Assembly: GCF_022538185.1 (NCBI RefSeq) | Contig: NZ_JAKYXC010000006.1 | Location: forward strand, 124,001-188,000 | Length of the DNA stretch: 64,000 nucleotides | DNA from: Microbacterium sp. CFH 31415 | GTDB lineage: Bacteria; Actinomycetota; Actinomycetes; Actinomycetales; Microbacteriaceae | Reading direction: 5' to 3' | Part shown: positions 39,751 through 49,336 of the stretch, piece after piece | Layout of the letters: the number at the start of each line of letters is the position of its first letter | Numbering within the stretch: position 1 is the first letter of the stretch | Program-made: the position numbers and the translations under genes | The notes under the pieces: generated by a model | Seen by the model: only the letters and a program-made list of their open reading frames with translations | Database searches by the model: none | Told to the model about the DNA's origin: nothing

Positions 39751-41379
39751 ATGCAACCCCGAGCCTCGAGATATGACGCCCTGATCGTCGGCGGAGGCCA
39801 CAACGGTCTCGTCGCATCCTTCTACCTCGCCCGCGCGGGGCTCAAGGTCCTGGTCGTCGAGCAACGCGACCGAGTCGGAGGTCTCGTCGCCCCCATCGAG
39901 TTCTTCCCGGGATTCCGCGGCGCGATGACGAACACCCCGAGTGCGCTCGAGCCGCTCGTCGCCGCGGACATGCGACTGGAGGACTTCGGCCTCACCTACG
40001 AGCGACCCGATCCGACCATGGTCTTCCCGCTTCCCGACGGCGACGCTCTGCTCGCGTGGCGCGACCGGGGGAAGGTGCGCGACGAGATCGCCCGGATCGC
40101 GCCGGACGATGTCGACGCGTACTTCGACGTCCTGGCGTTCTTCGACGACTTCGCGCAGACGATCGGAGTCTCGGTCCGGGAGGCGCCGCCGACCCTGGCG
40201 GAAGTGACCGCAAAGCTGAACACGCCGGAGCTGGAGCACGCATTCAACCAGATCTTCTTCGGGTCGATCGAGGACCTCCTCTCGCAGAGAATCTCGAGCC
40301 CTCATCTCCTCGCGCTGCTCTCGAGCCTGGCGATGTCGGCGGGAAACGTCGCGCCCTCGACTCCCGGCTCTCCCCTGGGGCTGCTGAGGCGCCCGCTGTC
40401 CTCCGTGGGCGCCGGCCAGATCGCCCAGGACCCGCGACGAGCGCCGCTGCGTGGCTCGACCGGGCTCCCGCGAGGCGGGATGGGCTCCATCGTGGAGGCG
40501 ATGGAGCGGTCGATCCGGGAGCTGGGCGTGGAGATCATCACGGGTACGAGGGTCGATCGCATCGTCACGGACGGCGACGCGGTGAGGGGCATCGTGACGA
40601 CGGAGGGTGTCGAGATCGACGCGTCCCTCGTCCTCTCGAACCTCCACCCACGAACGACCCTGCTGGACCTCGTCGACGAGGCTGCGATCCCCGGCACCGT
40701 ACGCGACCAGTTGGGGGCGACGAGCACCGCGGGCGGGGCCTACAAGCTCATCCTCGCCATGGACGGCATCCCGACGCACCGCTCGGCGACGAGCAAGGAC
40801 GATGCGGTGCGCCGCGCCTCCTGCCAATTCCGGTACTCGCCGACCGTCGGCTACCTCGAGGACGCCTACCAGGACTTCGCTGCGGGGCGCGTGTCCGCAC
40901 GGCCGAAGATGCTCGGCCTCGTCCCCTCCATCTCCGACGACTCCCTCGCCCCGGCCGGCCGGCACATCATGACCGTAAGCGTGTGGTTCGCGCCGTACGA
41001 GCTGGCGGAGGGGGCATGGGGTCAGCCGATGAAGGACCGGTTTGACGAGATCTGCCTGGACACCATCGAAGAGTTCATGCCCGACATCCGCGACGTCGTC
41101 ACCGACCGGGTGAGCTTCAGCCCCCTCGATCTCGAGAACGAGTACGGGCTCGTCGGCGGCAATCAGCAGCACGGCGACATGACACCCCTGGGATTCTTCG
41201 CTCGGCCGACGCCCTCCCTGCGGAAGTACCGCACCCCGGTGCGGGGTCTGTACCTGTGCGGCTCGGGTGCGTGGCCGGGCGGCACGGTCACGGGCCTTCC
41301 CGGGCACAACAGCGCACATGCGGTCCTGAGCGACATCGCAGGCCCGCGCGCTGACGACCCCGAGACGGTGCCCTCGTGA
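39751..41379 (+). CDS. FAD-dependent oxidoreductase, phytoene-desaturase-like
   Basis: This protein of about 542 residues begins with the dinucleotide motif DALIVGGGHNGLVASFYLAR and has the family's second motif GGLVAPIEFFPGFRG. The C-terminal FAD motif is GLYLCGSGAWPGGTVTGLPG. It belongs to the amine-oxidase/phytoene-desaturase group. Carotenoid genes are absent, so oxidation of an amino acid derivative is more likely than carotenoid desaturation. The first ATG is 39736, but GGGAGA lies inside it and 7 bases before ATG 39751, so I take 39751. It ends in a GTGA overlap with the aminotransferase, placing both in one operon with the transporter. Confidence 0.82.
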   Translation: MQPRASRYDALIVGGGHNGLVASFYLARAGLKVLVVEQRDRVGGLVAPIEFFPGFRGAMTNTPSALEPLVAADMRLEDFGLTYERPDPTMVFPLPDGDALLAWRDRGKVRDEIARIAPDDVDAYFDVLAFFDDFAQTIGVSVREAPPTLAEVTAKLNTPELEHAFNQIFFGSIEDLLSQRISSPHLLALLSSLAMSAGNVAPSTPGSPLGLLRRPLSSVGAGQIAQDPRRAPLRGSTGLPRGGMGSIVEAMERSIRELGVEIITGTRVDRIVTDGDAVRGIVTTEGVEIDASLVLSNLHPRTTLLDLVDEAAIPGTVRDQLGATSTAGGAYKLILAMDGIPTHRSATSKDDAVRRASCQFRYSPTVGYLEDAYQDFAAGRVSARPKMLGLVPSISDDSLAPAGRHIMTVSVWFAPYELAEGAWGQPMKDRFDEICLDTIEEFMPDIRDVVTDRVSFSPLDLENEYGLVGGNQQHGDMTPLGFFARPTPSLRKYRTPVRGLYLCGSGAWPGGTVTGLPGHNSAHAVLSDIAGPRADDPETVPS

Positions 41380-42473
41380 TCGCCACGGCCACGGACATCA
41401 TCGACCTCGGTGTCGGCGCACCCGACATCCCCACCCCGGCCGTGGCGGCACGGGCCGCGAGGGAAGCGATCGACTCGGGGCGCACGAAGTACGCCGGGGC
41501 GCGGGGGATCCTTCCCCTCCGCGAGCGGATCGCCGAGCGCTTCTCGGTGGATAAGGGCTTCGAGGCCGCCCCGGACGACATCGTCGTCTCCGCGGGGGCG
41601 AAGCTCACGCTGTTCTGCGTGCTCGCGGCGGCCGGCGCGACCGGCGGAAACGTCGTCTACACGACACCGCACTACGGCGGCTATCCCCACCTCATCCGCC
41701 GCGCTGGGCTCGAGGGCCGCCCCGTGCAGACGAGCGCCGTGGACGGATACGCCCTCGACACCGACCGGCTGCGAGCGGCGATCGACGACGACACGGTGGC
41801 GGTCATCCTCAATTCGCCGTCGAACCCGACCGGAGCCATGTACGACGCCGCGTCGCTGGATGCGATCGTCGAAGTCGTCACCTCCTGCAGCAGCGCCCTG
41901 ATCATCAGCGACGAGATCTACTCCGCTTTTGCCTACGACGAGGACGCGATCTCCGTCGGGCGCATCGCGCCGCGCGAGCGCATGGTCGTCATCGACGGCG
42001 TCTCGAAGGCGTACGGGATGTCGGGATGGCGGGTGGGCTACGCGGCGGGCCCGCGGGCGCTGATCGCGGCAGCGGGAGCGGTCAACAGTCAACTGACGAA
42101 CTGCGCCAGCTCGATCAGCCAGCACGCCGCGGCCGCGGCGCTCACGCTGCGACCGTCCGAGTGCGCCGATGTCGACCGTCACCGGAATCTCAGGGACGAA
42201 GTGCACGCCCGGGCGAGTTCACTGTCTGGTGCGGTGTCCGTGAAGCCCAAGGGCGGCATCTACCAGAGCATCCAGCTCAACCCGGCTCAGATCGATGCGC
42301 TGACGTCGACGGGAGAGTCCGTCGCGGATGCGCTGCTGCGCCGCGGCGGCGTGCGCCTGCCCCAGGACTCCACCTTCGGAACCCCTGGTCTGCTGCGCGT
42401 GACCTTCTCGGTCCCGCGTCCGACTCTGCAGGACGGGATGTCGCGCCTTGCCCGCGTCCTCGAAGAACTCTGA
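41376..42473 (+). CDS. Class I/II PLP aminotransferase
   Basis: This 365-residue fold-type I aminotransferase has the N-terminal DLGVGAPDIPTPAVA, PSNPTG near 145, the cofactor-pairing Asp in IISDEIYSAFAYD, and the Schiff-base Lys in VIDGVSKAYGMSGWRVGYA. The C-terminal arginine stretch is GLLRVTFSVPRP. It should transfer an amino group between an amino acid of the pathway and a 2-oxo acid. The GTG start overlaps the FAD oxidoreductase stop. The M24-type gene follows after 31 bp. Substrate not identifiable from sequence. Confidence 0.88.
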   Translation: MIATATDIIDLGVGAPDIPTPAVAARAAREAIDSGRTKYAGARGILPLRERIAERFSVDKGFEAAPDDIVVSAGAKLTLFCVLAAAGATGGNVVYTTPHYGGYPHLIRRAGLEGRPVQTSAVDGYALDTDRLRAAIDDDTVAVILNSPSNPTGAMYDAASLDAIVEVVTSCSSALIISDEIYSAFAYDEDAISVGRIAPRERMVVIDGVSKAYGMSGWRVGYAAGPRALIAAAGAVNSQLTNCASSISQHAAAAALTLRPSECADVDRHRNLRDEVHARASSLSGAVSVKPKGGIYQSIQLNPAQIDALTSTGESVADALLRRGGVRLPQDSTFGTPGLLRVTFSVPRPTLQDGMSRLARVLEEL

Positions 42474-42504
42474 ATCACCGCGCCACGAAAGGGCTGACAC
42501 AAAG

Positions 42505-43683
42505 ATGTATTTCACTGAAGACGAGTATGCCGAGCGGCTCACAAAGGTCCGGGCATCGATGTCCGCTTCCGACCTCGATGTCCTCCTGGTCACTGGGCCG
42601 GAGAACATCACCTACCTGACCGGGTACACGACCCCCGGGTACCACATCTTCCAGTGCGTGATCGTTCCGATCGACGCGCCGCTGACCTTCGTCGTCCGCA
42701 ACACGGAGCGCACGAACGTACCCGACCTTCCCTGGATCGGGGAGAGCGTGCCGATCGGCGTGGCAAACCTCTCCGACCCGGCCCCCATCCTTCTCGGCGC
42801 GATCAAGGCAACCGTGGGCGGTGCGAGGCGCATCGGATTTGATTCGGCCGCGCTGTTCCTCCCCCCGAAGGTCTACCTCGCACTCGCCGCGGAGCTGGGC
42901 GACAAGCTCGTCGAAGCGCCGGGGCTGGTCGAGCAGGCGCGCAGGCTCAAGTCCCCCGATGAGATCGCGCTCATCGAGCGGGCAACGCTCCTCGCCGAAG
43001 CCGGGATCGTCTCGGGCCTCGACGCATTCGGCCACACGACGACCGACAGCGACGTCGCGTCCGCGGCACTCGCCCGCGTCGCCGAACTCGGCGGCGAGTA
43101 CACCGGTTCCCCGGCGTATATCGTTCCCGGTGTCTCTTCCCTGATCTCGCACACGACTCATGCGCAACGACCCGTGCGCGACGACGAGCCACTGCGCCTC
43201 GAGGTGTGCGCGTCGATCGGCCGCTACCACGGCGTGCTCACGCGGACGGTGACGCGCTTCGAGCCGACGGACGAGCTTCGACGCTACTTCGATCTGTCCG
43301 CCGCCGCCGGGGAGGCGATGCGCCAGGCCGCGCGCCCAGGCGCGACGATCGGCGAGGTCGACTTCGCCGGACGCTCGCTGGTCGAAGCCGAGGTGCCCGC
43401 CGAGTACTGGCCGAACCGTGGCGGCTACAGCATGGGCATCGCCTACCCGCCCGGCCTGGGTGAGGGCGACGTGCTCGACATCCGGGCCGGTGACGAAAGG
43501 CCGATCGAAGTGGGGATGGTCTTCCACATCCTTCCCACACTTCGCGTCCCGGGGCTTGCCGCTGTGGGCTGCACGGATACTTTTGCCGTGGAGGAACATG
43601 ACACACGCTTCCTCAGCACCCTGCCCCGACGCGTCCTCACATCGGCCGATGCCGCGGCACTCGATGTGACTGCAACCGTTTAG
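42505..43683 (+). CDS. M24-family creatinase/ectoine-hydrolase-like protein
   Basis: This 392-residue protein has the pita-bread fold of M24 peptidases but lacks their metal ligands. Where metal peptidases have two Asp, it reads RLEVCASIGRYHGVLTRTVT; the His and Glu ligand regions read GYSMGIAYPPGLGEGD and MVFHILPTL. This pattern is that of metal-independent relatives such as creatinase and ectoine hydrolase (DoeA/EutD), which open C-N bonds of cyclic or guanidino compounds. ATG 42505 fits the conserved start MYFTEDEYAERL. With the aminotransferase, aldehyde dehydrogenase and M20 amidohydrolase it suggests stepwise breakdown of an acylated or cyclic amino acid. Confidence 0.75.
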   Translation: MYFTEDEYAERLTKVRASMSASDLDVLLVTGPENITYLTGYTTPGYHIFQCVIVPIDAPLTFVVRNTERTNVPDLPWIGESVPIGVANLSDPAPILLGAIKATVGGARRIGFDSAALFLPPKVYLALAAELGDKLVEAPGLVEQARRLKSPDEIALIERATLLAEAGIVSGLDAFGHTTTDSDVASAALARVAELGGEYTGSPAYIVPGVSSLISHTTHAQRPVRDDEPLRLEVCASIGRYHGVLTRTVTRFEPTDELRRYFDLSAAAGEAMRQAARPGATIGEVDFAGRSLVEAEVPAEYWPNRGGYSMGIAYPPGLGEGDVLDIRAGDERPIEVGMVFHILPTLRVPGLAAVGCTDTFAVEEHDTRFLSTLPRRVLTSADAAALDVTATV

Positions 43684-43706
43684 CCCTACCACCAGCGAGG
43701 TCAATG

Positions 43707-44399
43707 ATGCTCAATGACGGCTTGATCGACATCCAGCCACTCGGGCGGGTGGAGAGCCTGGCATCCCGCGCGGCGACCACACTGCGCGAGGCGATCGTCA
43801 GCGGGGCCATCCCGACGGGCACCGACATCTCGGTGCCGCGACTCGCGCGGCTGTGCGGGGTGAGCGTCACCCCGGTCCGCGAGGCGGTCATCCATCTCGC
43901 GGAGGCCGGACTGGTAACCGTCCACGACCGCGGGGTGCGTATCACGGCCCCCACGCGTGACGCGCTCATCGCCGCGTTCGAGGTGCGCGAGGCCGTCGAG
44001 GGGATGACGGCGAGGCTCGCGGCGCAGCGGACGACGGGGCCGCTCGCCGACGACGTGCGAGAGCTCGCCCGCCGGAGCGTCGATGCCGCGCAGGGCGACG
44101 ACGTGGGCGAGTTCCGCCTGCTTGACTCGCAGTTCCACGAGGCGGTCATACGACTCGCCGCGTCACCCCAGCTCGCCCGGTATGCCCGCAACGCGCTCGA
44201 TCTGTCGCAGACGCTGCGCAACATCCGGCCCGCCCAGCAGGTCTTCCAAGCGGACTCCGCCCACCGGCACATCGAGGTCGCCGATGCCATTGCGCGCGGC
44301 GACGCGGACGCCGCGGAGGAGTTCATGCGCCTGCACGTCCGCGAGGTGCTCGCTCACATGCTCGACACGATGACGGGCGAGGACGGTGAAAGCCGGTGA
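43707..44399 (+). CDS. GntR-family regulator (FCD domain)
   Basis: This regulator of about 230 residues has an N-terminal winged helix (ISVPRLARLCGVSVTPVREA to AGLVTVHDRGVRI) and an FCD domain with FRLLDSQFHEAVIRLAA and SAHRHIEVADAIARGD, where Asp and His residues usually bind metal and effector. GAGG precedes it; spacing favours ATG 43707 over the adjacent ATG 43704. Its stop overlaps the aldehyde dehydrogenase start (GTGA). As the only regulator in the island it probably controls the cluster in response to the substrate or a product. Confidence 0.87.
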   Translation: MLNDGLIDIQPLGRVESLASRAATTLREAIVSGAIPTGTDISVPRLARLCGVSVTPVREAVIHLAEAGLVTVHDRGVRITAPTRDALIAAFEVREAVEGMTARLAAQRTTGPLADDVRELARRSVDAAQGDDVGEFRLLDSQFHEAVIRLAASPQLARYARNALDLSQTLRNIRPAQQVFQADSAHRHIEVADAIARGDADAAEEFMRLHVREVLAHMLDTMTGEDGESR

Positions 44400-45844
44400 G
44401 CGTCAGCGAGATGACGCAGGTGCGGGACGTGCGGCACTTCGTCGGCGGCGCGTGGATCGATCGCGAGTCGACGGAGTCCCGGACCAACCCGGCGGATCCG
44501 ACCGACCTCGTCTCGCGCGCGCCCGACGCCGACCGCGGAGTGGTGGCGGAGGCGGTCGAGGCCGCGCAGGAGGCCACGCACCCGTGGGGCGCGCTGTCTG
44601 CGCAGGAACGAGGAGCTGTCGTCGCCGAGGCTGCCAGGATCCTGGACGGCAGAGCGGCCGAGATCGCGCAGCTGCTGACGCGGGAGGAGGGCAAGACACT
44701 CGCCGAGGCTGCGGGGGAAGTCGACCGCGCCGTGCGGATGCTGACGTTCTACGCCGCCCAGGCGTGGCATCCGCTCGGTGCCACCCTGCCGTCTGCCGAC
44801 GGGCGCACTCACCTGTACACCACGCGGGTGCCGGTCGGAGTGGTCGGCCTGATCACGCCGTGGAACTTCCCCGTTGCGATCCCGGTGTGGAAGCTGGCAC
44901 CTGCGCTCGTCGCGGGTAACTCCGTGGTCCTCAAGCCGTCGTCGTATGTCCCGGCCACCACCCAGGCGCTCCTGGAGTGCTTCGTCGAGGCGGGCATTCC
45001 CGCCGGAGTCCTGAACGTCGTCTACGGATCGGGATCCCGAGCAGGACAGGCGCTGGTCGACGACGAGCGCGTCGCCGCACTCAGCTTCACCGGCTCCAGT
45101 GGGGTGGGGCGCGGCATCAATCTGGCCGCCGCCGCCCGCATGGCCCGAGTGCAGCTGGAGATGGGGGGGAAGAACGCGATGGTCGTGCTGCCCGACGCCG
45201 ACCCCGCTGCGGCCGCGGACCTCTGCGTGCGGGGCGCCTTCGGTCTGACCGGACAGGCGTGCACGGCCACCAGCCGCGTGATCGTTCTACGCGGGGACGA
45301 GCACCGTCTCCTGGACGCACTGGTCGCCCGCACGGCTGAGATCGTCACAGGCGACCCGCTCGATCCCCGAACCACGATGGGACCCGTCGTCACCGATCGG
45401 CAGCTCGCCACCGACGTCGGCTACGTGGACCAGGCGCTCGCTGCGGGCGCGGAGCTCGTGGCCGGCGGAACGGCCGAGGGGCTCTTCCTCGAGCCGACGA
45501 TCCTCCGTAACGTCCATCGCGACAGCGCCATCGCCAACGAGGAGGTCTTCGGTCCCGTGCTCAGCGTCCTCGTCGCCGATTCGCGCGAGGATGCGGTGAA
45601 CCTGCTCAACAGCACAGAGTACGGGCTCACGGCCGGCGTGGTGACGAACGACGTCGAGAGCGCGATGTCGTTCGCGCGGGACGCCGACGCCGGCGTGATC
45701 AAGATCAACCGGCAGACCCCGGGCACCGACGTCAACGCGCCGTTCGGTGGCAACAGATCATCTTCCAACGGGCTCTTCCGTGAGCAGGGCCTGACCGCGA
45801 CCGAGTTCTTCACCCGAGTGAAGACCGTCTACCTCGGGTACTGA
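44396..45844 (+). CDS. Aldehyde dehydrogenase, semialdehyde type
   Basis: This 482-residue aldehyde dehydrogenase has the catalytic Glu in LEMGGKNAMVVLPDAD and the Cys in TGQACTATSRVIVLRG, the cofactor motif TPWNFPVAIPVWKLAPALVA and late EEVFGPVLSVLV. The Asn/Gly-rich end (PFGGNRSSSNGLFREQG) resembles 2-oxoglutarate-semialdehyde and succinate-semialdehyde dehydrogenases. It would oxidise a semialdehyde formed in the island pathway, for example the aminotransferase product. The GTG start overlaps the GntR stop, so they are co-translated. Confidence 0.9.
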   Translation: MSVSEMTQVRDVRHFVGGAWIDRESTESRTNPADPTDLVSRAPDADRGVVAEAVEAAQEATHPWGALSAQERGAVVAEAARILDGRAAEIAQLLTREEGKTLAEAAGEVDRAVRMLTFYAAQAWHPLGATLPSADGRTHLYTTRVPVGVVGLITPWNFPVAIPVWKLAPALVAGNSVVLKPSSYVPATTQALLECFVEAGIPAGVLNVVYGSGSRAGQALVDDERVAALSFTGSSGVGRGINLAAAARMARVQLEMGGKNAMVVLPDADPAAAADLCVRGAFGLTGQACTATSRVIVLRGDEHRLLDALVARTAEIVTGDPLDPRTTMGPVVTDRQLATDVGYVDQALAAGAELVAGGTAEGLFLEPTILRNVHRDSAIANEEVFGPVLSVLVADSREDAVNLLNSTEYGLTAGVVTNDVESAMSFARDADAGVIKINRQTPGTDVNAPFGGNRSSSNGLFREQGLTATEFFTRVKTVYLGY

Positions 45845-45877
45845 GAGACCCACCCCATTTAGAGGAGCAGTGAGCAC

Positions 45878-46483
45878 ATGATCGCCATCGATGAATACGC
45901 GGAGGGCCTCGCCAGCGTGCGGGCGCGGAGGTTCGTGGTCCACGTGGACGAGGTCCTCGAGGAGGGCGGGGTTGCCGCGCCGCAGCCTCTTCGGCGCGCC
46001 GTCGCTGCCGCCGTGATCCGGAACCCCTGGGCGGGCCAGGGATACGTCGACGACCTCTGGGACGAGATGAACCGGGTGGGCCGCGTCTTGAGCGAGATCC
46101 TCGCCGGCCGCCTGATCGACGTCTTCGGTGGTGAGGAGGGGATCCACGGATTCGGCAAGGGCGCGATCGTCGGGATCAATGGCGAGATCGAGCACGCGTC
46201 GGGCATCCTGCACGGCCCCGCCTTCGGGCCGAACTTCCGCCGCCTGGTCGACGGCACCGCGGGGATCAGCGCCGCCGAGCGACGGGGCGCTGCGGGGACG
46301 AGCATCGCGATCCCGACGAATCACAAGACGGACCGGGCGATCCGCAACTACTACCAGTCCGTCGAGTTCGTGGTTCCCGACGCGCCTCACGCCGACGAGA
46401 TGGTCATCGCCTTCGCCGCCACGGGCGGTCCGCGCGTGCATGCTCGCGTCGGTGATCTGACGACGGATCACCTCCGCGCGTAG
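45878..46483 (+). CDS. DUF1185 (amino acid synthesis family) protein
   Basis: This 201-residue protein matches the DUF1185/AA_synth family (PF06684): VHVDEVLEEGGVAAPQPLRR, NPWAGQGYVDDLWDEMNRVG, HGFGKGAIVGINGEIEHASG and the C-terminal DEMVIAFAATGGPRVHARVG. Members are often next to amidohydrolases and oxidoreductases of catabolic clusters; the biochemical role is not established to my knowledge. AGAGGAG precedes the ATG. The M20 hydrolase follows after 9 bp, so the two are co-transcribed. Confidence 0.85.
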   Translation: MIAIDEYAEGLASVRARRFVVHVDEVLEEGGVAAPQPLRRAVAAAVIRNPWAGQGYVDDLWDEMNRVGRVLSEILAGRLIDVFGGEEGIHGFGKGAIVGINGEIEHASGILHGPAFGPNFRRLVDGTAGISAAERRGAAGTSIAIPTNHKTDRAIRNYYQSVEFVVPDAPHADEMVIAFAATGGPRVHARVGDLTTDHLRA

Positions 46484-46492
46484 GGGCCCGGC

Positions 46493-47809
46493 GTGGAATC
46501 GCTGCACTCATCGGCACCGCCGTCGATGCTCCCGGTCTTCGAGCGCTTCGACGCGATGTGGGCTGGGCTGGAGCCGATCGGGCGGGACGACACGACCGGC
46601 GGGTACCGGCGTTACGCCTGGACCGAGGACGAGCTGCACTGCCGCGAATGGTTCCGAGCCCAGGCTCGGGTCCGCGGTCTGCGGATGGAGACGGACGGCA
46701 ACGGCAACATGTGGGCATGGTGGGGCGATACCGCGCGGGGCCGTGCCGTGGTCATGGGATCGCACCTCGACTCGGTGCCCGACGGGGGCGCCTTCGACGG
46801 GCCGCTGGGCGTCGTCTCGGCGTTCAGCGCCGTCGATGCGATGCGGGAACGAGGGATCGTGCCGCGCCGACCGGTGGCCATCGTCGCGTTCGCCGACGAG
46901 GAGGGTGCGCGGTTCGGAGTCGCCTGCGCGGGATCTCGCCTGCTCACAGGCGAACTCGGTCGCGACCGGGCGCTGGCGCTGACGGACAGGAGCGGGGTGA
47001 CGATGGAGGAAGCCATGCGGTCGGCCGGGCATGATCCCTCGCGGGTCGGTCCCGACCGGGCTCGGCTCAGCTCGATCGCCGCCTTCATCGAGTTGCACGT
47101 CGAACAGGGACGTGTGCCTGTCGTCACCGAGACCGGAGCCGTCGTGAACGGTCTTCACGGCTGCTCAGCGGCGGTCGGAACAGCATCCGCCATCCTGCCC
47201 CACGGACGCTGGCGGTTCGACCTGATCGGCAGAGCCGACCATGCGGGTACCACGGCGCTCGCCGATCGCGACGACCCCATGCTCCGACTGGCTCGTCTGA
47301 TCCAGGCTGCGCGCGAATCCGCCGAGCGGGTGGGTGCGGTGGCCACCGTTGGACGCGTCGACGTTCAGCCGAACGGGGTCAATGCGATCCCGTCGTTGGT
47401 GCGTGCCTGGCTCGACGTCCGCGGACCCGATGAAGCGCTGGTGCGCCGCGTGGTGTCAGAGGCGGAGGTCGCGACTGGGTCGGCAGCAGCCGAGGAATCG
47501 TGGACCCCCAGCGTCGTCTTCGACGAGGCGCTTCGCGACCGCGTCGAGCAGATCCTCGTCCGTCGATTCGGTGGGGGCCCGACGCTCTCGACTGCAGCGG
47601 GACATGACGCCGGCATCCTGTCGAACGCGGGCGTACCGACGGCAATGCTGTTCGTGCGGAACCACGACGGCACATCTCATTCGCCCCACGAGTTCGTCGA
47701 GCCGATGGATCGCCACAGCGGCGTTGCAGCACTGGCCGATGTGATCAGCGACCTGTCGACGTCCGAAGATGTCGGAAGCTCGATCGACAGGCCGCTGAGT
47801 ATCCGATGA
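46493..47809 (+). CDS. M20-family Zn amidohydrolase (AllC/HyuC/carbamoylase-like)
   Basis: This 438-residue protein belongs to the hydantoinase/carbamoylase branch of M20. Metal ligands lie in VMGSHLDSVPDGGAFDG (His, Asp), AFADEEGARFG (Glu), FIELHVEQG (His) and the C-terminal SHSPHEFVEP (His). TAAGHDAGIL is another family signature. Relatives split N-carbamoyl amino acids, allantoate or N-acyl amino acids. Here it could remove an acyl or carbamoyl group from a pathway intermediate. GTG 46493 follows the DUF1185 gene by 9 bp. It is the last recognisable gene of the island cluster. Confidence 0.88.
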   Translation: MESLHSSAPPSMLPVFERFDAMWAGLEPIGRDDTTGGYRRYAWTEDELHCREWFRAQARVRGLRMETDGNGNMWAWWGDTARGRAVVMGSHLDSVPDGGAFDGPLGVVSAFSAVDAMRERGIVPRRPVAIVAFADEEGARFGVACAGSRLLTGELGRDRALALTDRSGVTMEEAMRSAGHDPSRVGPDRARLSSIAAFIELHVEQGRVPVVTETGAVVNGLHGCSAAVGTASAILPHGRWRFDLIGRADHAGTTALADRDDPMLRLARLIQAARESAERVGAVATVGRVDVQPNGVNAIPSLVRAWLDVRGPDEALVRRVVSEAEVATGSAAAEESWTPSVVFDEALRDRVEQILVRRFGGGPTLSTAAGHDAGILSNAGVPTAMLFVRNHDGTSHSPHEFVEPMDRHSGVAALADVISDLSTSEDVGSSIDRPLSIR

Positions 47810-49336
47810 CTCGACTCAGCCGCGGTCCGCGCCGATCGGCGCGCCGTCGCTCGACACCGCCGCACGCTTCCCGTTCCGCCGACGCCGTCTGGTCCCCCAA
47901 CCGGTGCCGGCGGCTGGCCGTTGAGGCCAAGAGAGTAGAAACACGCAATGCCCGCGATCAGGCCGACCGCCTGCCCCACGAGCGCCTTCTTCGAGCGGGC
48001 TGATTCGTTCTCGGCGATTCGAAGGAGAACATGACCGTGGGGGCCCGGCGCTTGGTAGCAGCCAGGTTGCTTGAGCACAAGCCTGACGGTTCCAGCTAGG
48101 GCGAGCGCGACGACCCTACCCGGCCGCGCCGGCGGGTTTGCGGCAGCCGCGTGCCCGGGCGGGCGATCATCGTGCGACCAATAGTGCGCGGACGCGCAGC
48201 GACGACGCTCATCGGTGGACTCAGCCAATCGCGACGTGGACCTCACTCCTGAACATGAGCGCACCGGCGAGACCGGCTCCGGCAAGAAGCGAGGCGACCC
48301 CGGCGACGATCGCTGTGAGCCGCAGCCTCGGCGAGGCCGCTCGGTGCGCGCGCTCCTAAACGCTTCCGAAGGCTCCCATCGCGTGGCGTCCGTCGCAAAT
48401 TCCGAACTAACGGTTCGGATAGAACCGCCGCTCGCGGACTCGGAGTACATGAACGATATCGAAAGAGAGTGATGCCCATGGGAGGACTCGAAAACACTGC
48501 AGCGCTCAGGTGACCGCGTCTTGCGCATTCCTTGCGGAAACGTTCAGCGTCACAGTTTGTCCCCCGAATGGGGGACAGCTACCGTAGTCGATGGAGGCGC
48601 CGTGAGGGGCACTGGGGAGATCTGGGGATCTTCGCCCCCACCCGCGACCACACTGGGGAAACACCAATCCGACGGGCACGCTCGGGGCTGGGGGCAGCCC
48701 CTCGGGCCGGACTCAAACCAACCGAGCGGCCCGAGGGGACCGGACTGATTCGCGACGCCGGGCCTGTGGGGACAGGCCCGGCTCAGGCCCCGCTGGGGAC
48801 AGGGCTAACCATATGCGGCCGCTGGGGACGGCCATGGCGACGCGAACGTCAGTCTTACCCTACGGTTCACGCCCTGCCGATGGCATCAATGCAGTAGATG
48901 AACGATTAACCCTCTGATCAGCCCAAACGCGTTCACTTGTTGCAGATGGGCGTGAAGGCGCCCCCCTTGTGGCTGGGAAAGGTGCACCGACCAGCGCAAG
49001 GGGGCGGAACCTGCGCGTCGGGCCCCCAGGCTTGCAGGGCGGCAGGTCCGGCGGCGACGCGCGATCGCATGCCCGGGACTATACGTGCGCGACTTGTAGT
49101 ACTTCTTGGGCGGAGGAGACGGACCGGCTGATGGATCCAGCTGGCTCCCGAAGCCGCCACCCATCCACTCGACGGCGAGCCGCGTTGTGCGACGGGATTC
49201 GTTCCCGGTCGAGGTGAGAACACTCGTGGGAACAATCTGTCGGCATTTGATGAGCATTCTGGATGCCTCTGAGAACTCGGACGGCCGTATTTCCGCGGTT
49301 CCGTCACTCAAGGATGGTCCTGTGATCTCCGCTCGA
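47810..49336. other. Gene-free right arm of the island
   Basis: No credible gene is seen in these 1.5 kb. On the minus strand, short pieces such as LTAIVAGVASLLAGAGLAGA and KKALVGQAVGLIAGIACFYS look like membrane helices but are split by stops, so they may be relics of a membrane-protein gene. The middle holds a 20-bp palindrome with TGGGGA boxes. The right end leads into attR. Confidence 0.5.
48558..48835. promoter_or_regulatory. Second TGGGGA box array with palindrome
   Basis: TGTCCCCCGAATGGGGGACA (48558-48577) differs from the palindrome at 7974 only in the middle bases. Downstream lie ACTGGGGAGATCTGGGGATC, ACTGGGGAAACACC, GGCTGGGGGCAGCCCC, CTGTGGGGACAGG, GCTGGGGACAGGG and GCTGGGGACGG. 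No start codon with a convincing gene follows. Confidence 0.5.

Noticed and set aside
48230-48360. Small membrane protein on the minus strand (LTAIVAGVASLLAGAGLAGA)
   Set aside because: The frame is bounded by stops within about 40 codons and has no start codon or ribosome binding site. At most it is a relic.
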